Below, piece by piece: positions 31,248 to 38,617 of a DNA stretch of 38,617 bases (position 1 is its first letter; every line of letters begins with the position of its first letter). Below the pieces are notes generated by a model. That model did no database searches. It was not told the DNA's origin and worked only from the letters and a program-made list of their open reading frames with translations. The translations under genes and the position numbers were made by a program. Source of the DNA: Nitrospirota bacterium (GTDB taxonomy: Bacteria; Nitrospirota; Thermodesulfovibrionia; Thermodesulfovibrionales; UBA1546); the NCBI GenBank assembly GCA_016212165.1, contig JACRGY010000183.1, positions 1 to 38,617 of the forward strand, read 5' to 3'.

Positions 31248-33667
31248 TTATCTTTGTCTTTTTCGTTCTTTTCTTCTTCTTTATCTTTCTTTTCCTTGAG
31301 GGCATCTGATATTTCTGTAAGGCGTTTTACAACAAGGTAATTGATAGTGCCTTCCGGATATGTTCCGTCTTCCTTTAACTCTCCGGCAGGTATGCCTGTA
31401 AGTATCTCTATCCCTTCCTCAACCCTGTTTATGGGGTAGATTGAGAACTTGCCTTCTTTGACAGCATCAACTACACTCTTTTTTATCATCAGATGCCTGA
31501 CATTCCGCCTGGGTATTACCACGCCATGGCTTCCGTCGAGCCCCCTCAGCCTGCACAACTCAAAGAATCCCTCTATCTTTTCATTCACTCCGCCTATGGG
31601 CTGAACATCTCCGTTTTGGTCCATTGAGCCGGTAATAGCAATGTTCTGCTTTATCGGGACATTGGCAATACTGCTCAGTAATGCATATAACTCCGCGCAT
31701 GTCGCGCTGTCGCCCTCTACCATATCATAGAGCTGCTCGAATGTAATTGACGCTGAAATGCTTATCGGCTTCTTTGTTGCATATGTGCTGCCTAAATAGT
31801 TTGTTAATATGAGCATTGCCTTTTCATGTATCTTGCCGCTCATCTTTGTTTCACGCTCTATGTTTAAAACCCCTGCCTTTCCTGTCCAGGTCTTCGCAGT
31901 TATCCTTGATGGTTTTCCGAAACTGTAATCGCCGAGATCCAGGACAGCAAGCCCGTTAATCTGGCCCACCCTGGCCCCTGATGTTTCAACTATCAGCGTC
32001 CCCTCTGCAATCATCTCGCGGAGGCGCTCTTCTATTCTGTTATTCCTGTACACCCTTTCATCTATTGCCTTCTCCACATGTTCAGCGTTTACAGCGCTGC
32101 TTTTTGCCTTTAATGCCCAGTAATGTGCTTCATTTATCAGGTCGGTTACCTCACTGAATTTTGAAGAGAGCTTTTCCTGATGATCGGCAAGCCTTGAACC
32201 ATATTCAACAACCTTTGCAATCCCGGACCTGTCAAACGGAAGCAGTTTGTCATCCTTGCACTTTACAGCAACAAAAGACGCATACTTATGTATATTCTCA
32301 TCTGTCCGGTCCATCCTGCTGTCAAAGTCCGACTTGACCTTGAACAGTTCCCTGTATTCTTCGTCAAGGTTATAGAGCATATAATAAAGGCGCGGGTCCC
32401 CAACAAGTATGACCTTGATATCCAACGGGATGGCCTCCGGCTTGAGGGTTGTTGTTGATACCAGCCTGTACTGCTCCCACACGTCGTCTATCCTTATATC
32501 TTTATTCCTTATAGAGCGCTTCAAGGCGTCATAGGCAAAAAGGTTTCTCAACAGGTCAAGGACATTTATCACAATATAGCCGCCGTTTGCCCTGTGCAAT
32601 GAGCCCGCCTTAATCATTGAAAAGTCTGTTATTGCAATACCGTACTGTATCTTGTGCTCAATCCTTCCAAAAAGATTGAAGTATGTAGGATTGCTCTCAA
32701 AAACACAGGGAGCCCCTTTGCTCTCTTTATTATTCACAAGGACATTGACAGCATATCTTGTAAATGTCGGTTCCGCCTTCTGTGCCTTCATAAACGGCAG
32801 GGCCGGCGCCTGTTCTTCAGTTGTCTTAAAATCGTCAAGGTGTGCGAGAATATCTTCCTTCACGTCCTCCAGATAAACAGTTATCTTTTCATGGTCGCGA
32901 TACTTACTCTTTAATTCATCTATAAGGTGCCCAACCGCAGAAAGCGCAGCTTCTCTCTCGAGCCTGCTGAGGAGGTCTTTAACAAGCTTGTCTCCTTCCC
33001 TTAAAGTCCTGACAACATCATCGAGTTTTTCCTGCAGGGTCTTGCCGATTTCCTCGACCTTTTTCTTTGTTTTATCATCAAGGGCATCGAACTCTTCTTC
33101 ATTTAAGGGCTCGCCTGTTTTTTTGACAGGCACTATCAGAAGGCCGCTTACGGTCTTTCTTATAGAGAAGCCCTTAGCCTGTGCCTCGTCTTCAAGAGTT
33201 GAAAACAGGTCCTTTTGTTTCTTTTGAAATTCTTCAAGAATAAGGTTTTTCTGTTTATCATATTCCTTTGATTCAAAAACCTTCGGCACCTCAACCCTGA
33301 GTATCTTTATAAGCTCATCCATATCTTTATGGAAGGTGACTGCCCTCCCGGGCTCAAGCGACACAGCTATCGGTGCATCGGCATCCTTGAAATTATATAC
33401 ATAACACCAGTCGGATGAAACAGGTTCGTTCAGGGACTGCTTTGACAGGATAGACTTTATTGTGCTCATCTTGCCTGTGCCGTTTTCTCCAAGTATAAAA
33501 ATGTTAAACCCGGAATTTTCAAGGCTTATCCCGAAATCAAGGGCCTTCAGCGCCCTGTCCTGCCCTATAGTCCCTTCAAAAGGCGGCAGGTCATCTGTTG
33601 TATTGAATTTAAAAATATTCATATCGCAGCATTTATAAAGCTCGTTGATACCTAATTTGTCAGGCAT
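31244..33667 (-). CDS. Lon-like ATP-dependent protease (AAA_32 / LonB-type homologue)
   Basis: 807 aa. An AAA module with GENGTGKMST at residues 60-69 replaces the usual GK[S/T] by K66-M67. A long coiled, Lys/Glu-rich insert covers about 130-290. GSLHRANGGYIVINVLDLL and HKYASFVAV belong to this Lon homologue family. The protease domain (about 570-790) has the catalytic Ser654 (EGDSATCAE) and Lys697 (GGVNEKIEG), 43 residues apart as in Lon. The C-terminus is highly charged. Ribosome site GGAGG precedes the ATG. It shares an operon-type overlap with the acyltransferase gene downstream. A cytoplasmic protein-quality role is expected. Confidence 0.92.
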   Translation of the reverse strand: MPDKLGINELYKCCDMNIFKFNTTDDLPPFEGTIGQDRALKALDFGISLENSGFNIFILGENGTGKMSTIKSILSKQSLNEPVSSDWCYVYNFKDADAPIAVSLEPGRAVTFHKDMDELIKILRVEVPKVFESKEYDKQKNLILEEFQKKQKDLFSTLEDEAQAKGFSIRKTVSGLLIVPVKKTGEPLNEEEFDALDDKTKKKVEEIGKTLQEKLDDVVRTLREGDKLVKDLLSRLEREAALSAVGHLIDELKSKYRDHEKITVYLEDVKEDILAHLDDFKTTEEQAPALPFMKAQKAEPTFTRYAVNVLVNNKESKGAPCVFESNPTYFNLFGRIEHKIQYGIAITDFSMIKAGSLHRANGGYIVINVLDLLRNLFAYDALKRSIRNKDIRIDDVWEQYRLVSTTTLKPEAIPLDIKVILVGDPRLYYMLYNLDEEYRELFKVKSDFDSRMDRTDENIHKYASFVAVKCKDDKLLPFDRSGIAKVVEYGSRLADHQEKLSSKFSEVTDLINEAHYWALKAKSSAVNAEHVEKAIDERVYRNNRIEERLREMIAEGTLIVETSGARVGQINGLAVLDLGDYSFGKPSRITAKTWTGKAGVLNIERETKMSGKIHEKAMLILTNYLGSTYATKKPISISASITFEQLYDMVEGDSATCAELYALLSSIANVPIKQNIAITGSMDQNGDVQPIGGVNEKIEGFFELCRLRGLDGSHGVVIPRRNVRHLMIKKSVVDAVKEGKFSIYPINRVEEGIEILTGIPAGELKEDGTYPEGTINYLVVKRLTEISDALKEKKDKEEEKNEKDKDK

Positions 33668-33814
33668 TACTTACCTCCGCAATCAAATTTATTCAGATAA
33701 ACAATAAAAGCTTGTAAGAAAAATGTAGCACAAAAAAAAAATTTAATAAAGCATTAAAACTCCCGGCAAAAAATGCAGCCCTTTAAACCCGCAGATACAA
33801 CTATACTTTCAGAA

Positions 33815-35893
33815 TCAACCAGGTTCTCTTTCTAAAACCCTGGATACAAGCTCAATAAACTTCTGGCTTTGAAATGGCTTTTGCATGCATTCCTCAATGC
33901 CTGACTTCCGTAAATCTTCTTCCTTGAAATTTACAGAATAGCCGCTCAAAGCTATAATCTTCACAGAAGGATTTTTAGCCTTGACTATCTTGCTCAGCTC
34001 TATGCCGCCCATCTCAGGCATTACCAAATCAGTAATGACCAGTTTTATATCATTATGGTTGTCCTTAAATATTGACAGTGCGTCCTTTCCGTTTATTGCT
34101 GTCAGGACTCTATAATCCAATTTGCTGAGTTTTTTATGTATAAGATTCCGCACTGATTCATTGTCTTCCACGACTAATATGGCTTCTTTCCGCCCTTTCG
34201 GCATTATAATCTCTTCTTTTGTAAAATTTGCCCCGGCCTTTGGCCTGCCTGCAGGCAGATATATATTAAAAGTAGTACTCTTGCCAACCTCGGTCTTTAC
34301 GTTAATATGCCCTTCGTGCTGTTTTACTATGCCATATACCTGCGAAAGGCCAAGGCCTGTCCCTTTGCCGACTCCTTTTGTAGTAAAAAACGGCTCAAAT
34401 ATGTGCGGCAAAGTATCAGGATGAATGCCGGTCCCTGTATCTGTAACATTTATAGCTATCCAGTCGCCATAAGGCATGTCATTTACAGGCAGCATATCTT
34501 CAGGTTTTATACTGATTCGTGACAATGCAAACCTCAATTTACCGCCATCAGGCATTGCGTCACGCGCATTAAGCGCCAGGTTCGTAAAGACCTGCTGTAT
34601 CTTTGCAGCGTCTCCCTCAATAATATATTCTCCGGGCTTGCAATCAATGAAGATTTCAATGTTTTCAGGAATGGTCCTTCCGATAAACTTCGACAATTCT
34701 TTGAGAAAGGGCATCAGATTAATGGACTGAACCTCACTTAGGGATTTACTGCTGAAATCAAGTATCTGGCGTACCAGCTGTGCAGCCCTCTCGCCATTCT
34801 GCAGGATAGCCTCTACCATCTCCTTTTCCTCGTAGGGCAATGAATAATCAGTTCTAAGAATATCCGCAAACCCTATAATGCCTGTGAGGATGTTGTTAAA
34901 GTCATGGGCAATGCCCGCAGCAAGCTGTCCTACGGCAGCCAGCCTCTCCTGCGAGTTTACACGGTCATCGAGCATCCTTTCCTCTGTAACATCCTTCAGG
35001 ACAAGCACCATCCCGCCTATAACACCATTCTGGACTATAGTCCTTCCTGCTATTTCAAATACAAAATTGGAAGGGCCGCCAATTTTCAGCTCATGCCAGA
35101 CCTTATGCGATGCAGACACAAGAAACTCTTCCAGGGGATGGCCTGATATATCAGTCAAAACATCTCCGATGTTTGCGCCTGTAATTGCTTCGAGATATTT
35201 CTCTCCGATACTGTTCAAAAGCACTATGCGATGTTCCGCATCAAGCAATGCAACACCTTCGGGAATATGGTATACAAGGGTATTCAGAGTTGAAACAAGT
35301 TTTTTCAGTTCTTCCTCGACTTTTTTACGCACTTTAATCTCGCCCTGAAGCCTTTCGTTTAACAAAACCAGGTCAGCAGTACGTTCTTTAACTCTTAGCT
35401 CCAAACCTTCATGCGCCCTTCTTAATTCATCTTCTGCCTTTTTGCGTTCTTTTACTTCTTCCAGTGCCTGATCCCGCATAATTCTGTATCCCTGAATGCG
35501 GTGTGTTAAGTCAGTGACATCCTGAATGGCAAAAAGGGCATAAAACCCTGTCCCATCCGCTGCGCTGATAGAGGTCACTGTTGTATGCTGTATACGCACC
35601 TGCCCATCCCATAAGCGCGAAGGGATAATATATTTGTGAAGCTGAGAGGAAAAAATCGTTGGCGGCCCGCCTTCAAAAATATTCTGGATGCGTTTATTAT
35701 ATTCGGGACTATTCAGATGGGGAAAATGGGCGCTGATGTTCGTCCCTATAATATCTCTTCTGCCGATGCCGGTCCAGTCCTCGAGACAACTGTTCCAGAA
35801 AAGAACAACAAAATCCTGCCGTAAAACAAACAAACCGAGAGGGGCATGGTCGAGAATGCTGAATTCTTTCTCAGCAATTTCTATCTCGTTCAA
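33815..35893 (-). CDS. Hybrid PAS histidine kinase with C-terminal receiver
   Basis: 692 aa, no membrane segment. PAS domain one is at about 10-130, a coiled coil (about 135-200) follows, then PAS two (about 205-305), HisKA with phospho-acceptor His330 (GIAHDFNNIL), a HATPase domain (about 425-550, with VTDTGTGIHPD and GTGLGLSQVYG), and a receiver (about 570-690) with Asp622 (LVITDLVMPEMGG) and KPFQ. It is the last gene of a receiver-CheC-kinase set, overlapping cheC by 4 bp. The soluble PAS kinase suggests internal sensing, perhaps redox or energy state. No ligand can be read. Confidence 0.94.
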   Translation of the reverse strand: MNEIEIAEKEFSILDHAPLGLFVLRQDFVVLFWNSCLEDWTGIGRRDIIGTNISAHFPHLNSPEYNKRIQNIFEGGPPTIFSSQLHKYIIPSRLWDGQVRIQHTTVTSISAADGTGFYALFAIQDVTDLTHRIQGYRIMRDQALEEVKERKKAEDELRRAHEGLELRVKERTADLVLLNERLQGEIKVRKKVEEELKKLVSTLNTLVYHIPEGVALLDAEHRIVLLNSIGEKYLEAITGANIGDVLTDISGHPLEEFLVSASHKVWHELKIGGPSNFVFEIAGRTIVQNGVIGGMVLVLKDVTEERMLDDRVNSQERLAAVGQLAAGIAHDFNNILTGIIGFADILRTDYSLPYEEKEMVEAILQNGERAAQLVRQILDFSSKSLSEVQSINLMPFLKELSKFIGRTIPENIEIFIDCKPGEYIIEGDAAKIQQVFTNLALNARDAMPDGGKLRFALSRISIKPEDMLPVNDMPYGDWIAINVTDTGTGIHPDTLPHIFEPFFTTKGVGKGTGLGLSQVYGIVKQHEGHINVKTEVGKSTTFNIYLPAGRPKAGANFTKEEIIMPKGRKEAILVVEDNESVRNLIHKKLSKLDYRVLTAINGKDALSIFKDNHNDIKLVITDLVMPEMGGIELSKIVKAKNPSVKIIALSGYSVNFKEEDLRKSGIEECMQKPFQSQKFIELVSRVLEREPG

Positions 35894-36498
35894 GACTGCC
35901 CTCCGTAATCCCTGTTTATGGCGGCAAGCAGGGAGTCAAATGAACCAACCTCAAAAATCAGGATTATATCTCCTTCAACACAAAGTTGTTCAATCGTAAA
36001 CCGCGTGCGTGCCAGCAGAACTGTTGCATTAGGATCGTGTTTGTCTAAAGTCAACAGATTATCCACGTTATCTTCCATATAGTTAGGAAGCGAATAATTA
36101 ATGTTCTGTTTAAGCACATTGGAAATCGAGCCCATAACGCCATTAATGACAATATTGCCGACTTCGCTCAGCGTCCCTACCCTGACTGAATCGAGGTCAT
36201 TGGTTCCTGACTCCTCGCCAGTCAGGACCGAAACAAGTTTCGAGGCGCTGTCAGGAGGAAAAACCAGCGCTGCAGAGCCTGAAAAGGGCCCTTTAAACCC
36301 GAGCTTTACAGCGGCAACCCTATACCTTCCAAGTTCCTCCATTTCGGCCTTCAATTCTGCCGGCAATAGTATCTTTATGAAAGGAACCTGCAGGCGGATA
36401 TGATGGCGAACCATCTCGCTCAACACACTTGCCGCTCTTCCAACGCCGATATTGATTAGCTCTTTAAGTGCATCTATCTGTTCGGTTGTAAGGTTCAT
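35890..36498 (-). CDS. cheC: CheC-like CheY-P phosphatase
   Basis: 202 aa, with both active motifs of the CheC/FliY family: D9-x3-E-x2-N in DALKELINIG and a second S-E-x2-N in TLSEVGNIVINGVMGS. CheC dephosphorylates receiver proteins of the CheY type, often in complex with CheD; no cheD, cheA or receptor gene is in the window. The start overlaps the preceding receiver gene by 4 bp and the end overlaps the hybrid kinase by 4 bp, so a receiver, a phosphatase and a kinase are co-expressed, a plausible closed phosphorylation loop. Symbol is by family. Confidence 0.92.
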   Translation of the reverse strand: MNLTTEQIDALKELINIGVGRAASVLSEMVRHHIRLQVPFIKILLPAELKAEMEELGRYRVAAVKLGFKGPFSGSAALVFPPDSASKLVSVLTGEESGTNDLDSVRVGTLSEVGNIVINGVMGSISNVLKQNINYSLPNYMEDNVDNLLTLDKHDPNATVLLARTRFTIEQLCVEGDIILIFEVGSFDSLLAAINRDYGGQS

Positions 36499-36872
36499 CG
36501 GTCAGCCCCTTTTTTAAAAGTAAGAACTTTATTAATTATACTGAGCAGCTCTTCTTCCTTCGGAGGTTTATTTATAACCGCAGCAGCTCCCAACTCCATA
36601 CATTGTTTGCGTGTGCTTTCCTGAATATCTGCCGTTACAACAATCATAGGGATATTCAGGTGCTGATCTTTCAGGGACTTGATTATTTTCAGGCCGTCCA
36701 TCCCCGGCATTATGATATCAAGCAGAATACAGTCAGGTGAATTTGCAGAGGCCATCTGAAGGCCTTTAAGCCCGTTGTCTGCCTCAAGTATTATATGCCC
36801 GTCCAGCCTCAGGATGCTGCATATTTTCCCCCGCATATACAATGAATCGTCTATGACCAGAATTAAAGCCAT
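36495..36872 (-). CDS. CheY-like response regulator
   Basis: A 125-aa receiver domain from the ATG at 36870-36872, which follows AAAGGAGAAGG; a TTG nine codons upstream lacks this spacing. D8/D9, Asp52 (ILLDIIMPGMDG), a Thr in VTADIQ and Lys in INKPP are present. It is the likely substrate of the CheC phosphatase whose gene follows and overlaps by 4 bp. It is 52 bp downstream of xerD, with no terminator in between. Confidence 0.95.
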   Translation of the reverse strand: MALILVIDDSLYMRGKICSILRLDGHIILEADNGLKGLQMASANSPDCILLDIIMPGMDGLKIIKSLKDQHLNIPMIVVTADIQESTRKQCMELGAAAVINKPPKEEELLSIINKVLTFKKGADR

Positions 36873-36924
36873 GAGTCCTTCTCCTTTACTGTAACTCAAA
36901 TTATAACAAAATAATTAAAAACAG

Positions 36925-37797
36925 TTAAGCCCTGGGGTGATGCTCGCGATATACTTTCTTAATCCTGTCAGTTGATACCTTTGTATATATCTGAGTTGTT
37001 GATATATCCGAATGGCCCAGCATCTTCTGGACAGACCTGAGGTCAGCGCCGCCTTCCAGCAGATGTGTCGCAAAACAGTGCCGCAAGGTATGCGGCGAGA
37101 GCTTTATGCCTGCCTGATTGCCGGATTTTTTAATCGTCTGCCAGAAACGCTGCCTGGTCATTGCGCTGCCCCTGTTTGTAACAAAGAGATAATCTGAACG
37201 CCTTTTTTTCAGGATTGCAGGCCTGAGTTCTCTGATATATTCTTTTATTTTATTCAGTGCCCTTGCATTTATCGGCACAACTCTCTCCTTGGACCCCTTC
37301 CCCATAACCCTCAGAAAACCTGCCTCAAAGTTTATATTGCCGACTTTCAACGAAACAAGTTCACTCACCCGCAGGCCTGAAGAATAAAGAAGCTCCAGCA
37401 TTGCAGAATCCCTGAGAAACGCGGGGCCGTCAGTTCTGGAATCAAGGAGAGCCATAACATCCCCGAAGCTTAATGCCTTGGGGAGCCGGTCCCACTTTTT
37501 GGGCGACTGAAGATTTTCTGAAGGGTCTTCCCTGATAATCTTTTCTATCATCATATATCTGCAAAACCCGCGGATTGAAGATATGAACCTGCAGATACTT
37601 GGCACCGAGTATCCTTCATCCTTAACTTTATTAAGAAAATCCAATATATCTGCCTTGGAAAATGAATTGAGCCTCTTATTTTTTGAAACTATGAATTTTT
37701 GAAACAATGCAAGGTCACGCGAATAAGACTCAACTGTATTTTTAGAGAGTCCTTTTTCCACAGAGGCATAAACAAGAAAATCTTTTAACAGCTTCAC
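36925..37797 (-). CDS. xerD: Tyrosine recombinase, XerD-like
   Basis: 290 aa, matching XerC/XerD in size. The N-terminal SAM-like domain (FLVYASVEKGLSKNTVESYSRDL, about 5-27) precedes the catalytic domain with Arg in YSSGLRVSELVSL, HTLRHCFATHLL (H-x2-R), LGHSDISTTQIY with His and the nucleophilic Tyr near residue 276. Either resolution of chromosome dimers or, less likely, an integron-type role. No attachment site or phage genes are nearby, so a housekeeping XerD is preferred. A hairpin terminator for the gene upstream sits before its start. Confidence 0.93.
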   Translation of the reverse strand: MKLLKDFLVYASVEKGLSKNTVESYSRDLALFQKFIVSKNKRLNSFSKADILDFLNKVKDEGYSVPSICRFISSIRGFCRYMMIEKIIREDPSENLQSPKKWDRLPKALSFGDVMALLDSRTDGPAFLRDSAMLELLYSSGLRVSELVSLKVGNINFEAGFLRVMGKGSKERVVPINARALNKIKEYIRELRPAILKKRRSDYLFVTNRGSAMTRQRFWQTIKKSGNQAGIKLSPHTLRHCFATHLLEGGADLRSVQKMLGHSDISTTQIYTKVSTDRIKKVYREHHPRA

Positions 37798-37800
37798 AGG

Positions 37801-37842
37801 AAAAACTCTACCCTGCGCTTCTTAATAAAACGCAGGGTAGAG
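37801..37842 (-). terminator. Intrinsic terminator after the cytochrome gene
   Basis: A perfect 12-bp stem (CTCTACCCTGCG at 37806-37817 with CGCAGGGTAGAG at 37831-37842) with a 13-nt loop. On the minus strand it is followed by five T (37805-37801). It lies between the cytochrome stop and the xerD start. Confidence 0.85.
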
Positions 37843-37861
37843 GCATATACATCAAACTTCA

Positions 37862-38446
37862 TTATTTCCTTCTGGGTGCCGCCGGCGCCGATGCGGGAGC
37901 TGCCGGAGTAACTGCCGCAGGCACATAGCTTCTCTCATCCATGCTGTTGAACATCTTCAGGTTTTTTACCACATTTGGGTCTGCCTTTGATGAATGGCAC
38001 ATTGCGCAAAAATCAGTCATCTTCGCGCCCTTTGAAGTATCAACCCTGAGATATTTATAAAATGGATTGGAAGGATGAGGGTCGTGGCAACCCACACATT
38101 CTAATTTTCCTTCCCTTAAAAAAGCCGCGGGAACCGTTGCAACCTTTGTGTTCGGAGTTACACCGAAAGGATGGCTCATGTGCCCTGATACAGCCATTAT
38201 CCCCATACCGCCTTTATCCGGTGTCTCATGACAACCCAGGCAAAGGGCTGTTGTTCCGGTATTCGGCTGTTTTGTTTTTGGATTGATAGCCTTTTTGTTC
38301 GGCTCAACTGCAAAGATTATATCTCCTTTTGCAGTGTGGATACCATGACAGCCCGTGCACAAGAGGCCATCATGTGCCCCTGCTGCCCACGACATAGAAA
38401 CCAGCGACAGGACAAAAACACATACGGCAAAAATCCTTAGAAACAT
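37862..38446 (-). CDS. Periplasmic tetraheme cytochrome c
   Basis: 194 aa. A signal peptide (about 1-21) precedes four heme motifs C-x2-C-H: CTGCH (residues 30-34), CLGCH (69-73), CVGCH (117-121) and CAMCH (147-151). Additional His residues (H37, H89, H92, H124) can serve as axial ligands. The layout resembles the doubled CXXCH-type cytochromes of dissimilatory metal- and sulfur-reducing bacteria; the electron partner is not known. The C-terminus is an Ala/Pro tail of about 25 residues ending in basic residues. It has its own promoter and terminator and an AAAGGAGGTT ribosome site, so it is a single-gene transcript. Confidence 0.93.
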   Translation of the reverse strand: MFLRIFAVCVFVLSLVSMSWAAGAHDGLLCTGCHGIHTAKGDIIFAVEPNKKAINPKTKQPNTGTTALCLGCHETPDKGGMGIMAVSGHMSHPFGVTPNTKVATVPAAFLREGKLECVGCHDPHPSNPFYKYLRVDTSKGAKMTDFCAMCHSSKADPNVVKNLKMFNSMDERSYVPAAVTPAAPASAPAAPRRK

Positions 38447-38480
38447 ACAAAACCTCCTTTAAAGTTAAAATTTTGGATTT

Positions 38481-38509
38481 ATTATACTTATCCAGCGACC
38501 TTTCCTCAA
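38481..38509 (-). promoter_or_regulatory. Predicted sigma-70-type promoter of the cytochrome gene
   Basis: TTGAGG (38509-38504), a 17-bp spacer and TATAAT (38486-38481) on the minus strand, about 35 bp before the ATG. Confidence 0.7.
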
Positions 38510-38617
38510 CCCCAAACAATTTTTTATTATTTATAAGACAGTTAATAAAACTTATAGCCTGGATTCGACGAATTTTTTACGGGGGATTCAGGCAAATATC
38601 TATCTTAGGATTTCAGG
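38510..38617. other. Terminal AT-rich stretch, no feature recognised
   Basis: AT-rich sequence at the window edge with no credible open frame or RNA gene; nothing more can be supported. Confidence 0.5.

Noticed and set aside
1-38617. tRNA or rRNA genes
   Set aside because: No cloverleaf or rRNA-conserved segment was recognised in any intergenic gap.

Overview
The window looks like a chromosomal segment of an anaerobic or microaerophilic Gram-negative bacterium with moderate GC. The Gram-negative call rests on a TolC-type outer-membrane channel, an LpxL/HtrB-like acyltransferase and a periplasmic tetraheme cytochrome c. A two-subunit oxygen-sensitive class I fumarase, an iron-sulfur flavoprotein with its ferredoxin, a DUF362 protein, an archaeal-type phosphoglycerate mutase and a TatD/radical-SAM fusion fit Nitrospirota (Thermodesulfovibrionia-like) or a related deltaproteobacterial-type lineage. 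The phylum is an inference from gene content; no rRNA or other marker is present.

Layout. (1) 1-4347, minus: a pyrimidine operon pyrR-pyrB-pyrC-carA-carB with overlapping genes, preceded by a promoter, a PyrR-binding hairpin and an intrinsic terminator, i.e. a complete attenuator. (2) 4333-5175, minus: a TIGR02757 protein. (3) 5293-10942, plus: a YeiH-type transporter overlapping a 1080-residue sensor kinase, a CheY-like receiver and a GAF/HD-GYP protein with a degenerate GYP motif. (4) 10911-18695, minus: TatD/radical-SAM fusion, apgM, two small hypothetical genes, a pair of MITE-like elements, an NDUFA9-like epimerase, an exported beta-propeller protein and fumarase fumA-fumB. (5) 18882-28310, plus: a DUF4124 membrane protein, an EamA transporter, a TetR-controlled DevBCA/TolC-like efflux operon, then a hypothetical protein, DUF362, ferredoxin and iron-sulfur flavoprotein. 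(6) 28327-30076, minus: an accessory patch with two decayed 3' gene ends, a HEPN/MNT pair and a PIN/antitoxin pair. (7) 30342-37797, minus: LPLAT, a Lon-like protease, a hybrid histidine kinase, CheC, a CheY-like receiver and XerD. (8) 37862-38446: a tetraheme cytochrome c with its own promoter and terminator.

The most striking property is distributed rather than a single locus. Short-unit tandem tracts (units of 7, 8 or 9 bp, about 3-5 copies each) and one C/G-rich palindrome lie in frame inside conserved genes (carA, pyrC, the TatD fusion three times, fumB, the LPLAT gene), adding peptide stretches that family members normally lack, at linkers or N-termini. Related low-complexity sequence and MITE-like elements occur between genes. 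The PyrR attenuator, the TetR operator overlapping the efflux promoter, the Cys-rich PAS domains and the CheC-containing signalling operon without CheA are the other points of interest.
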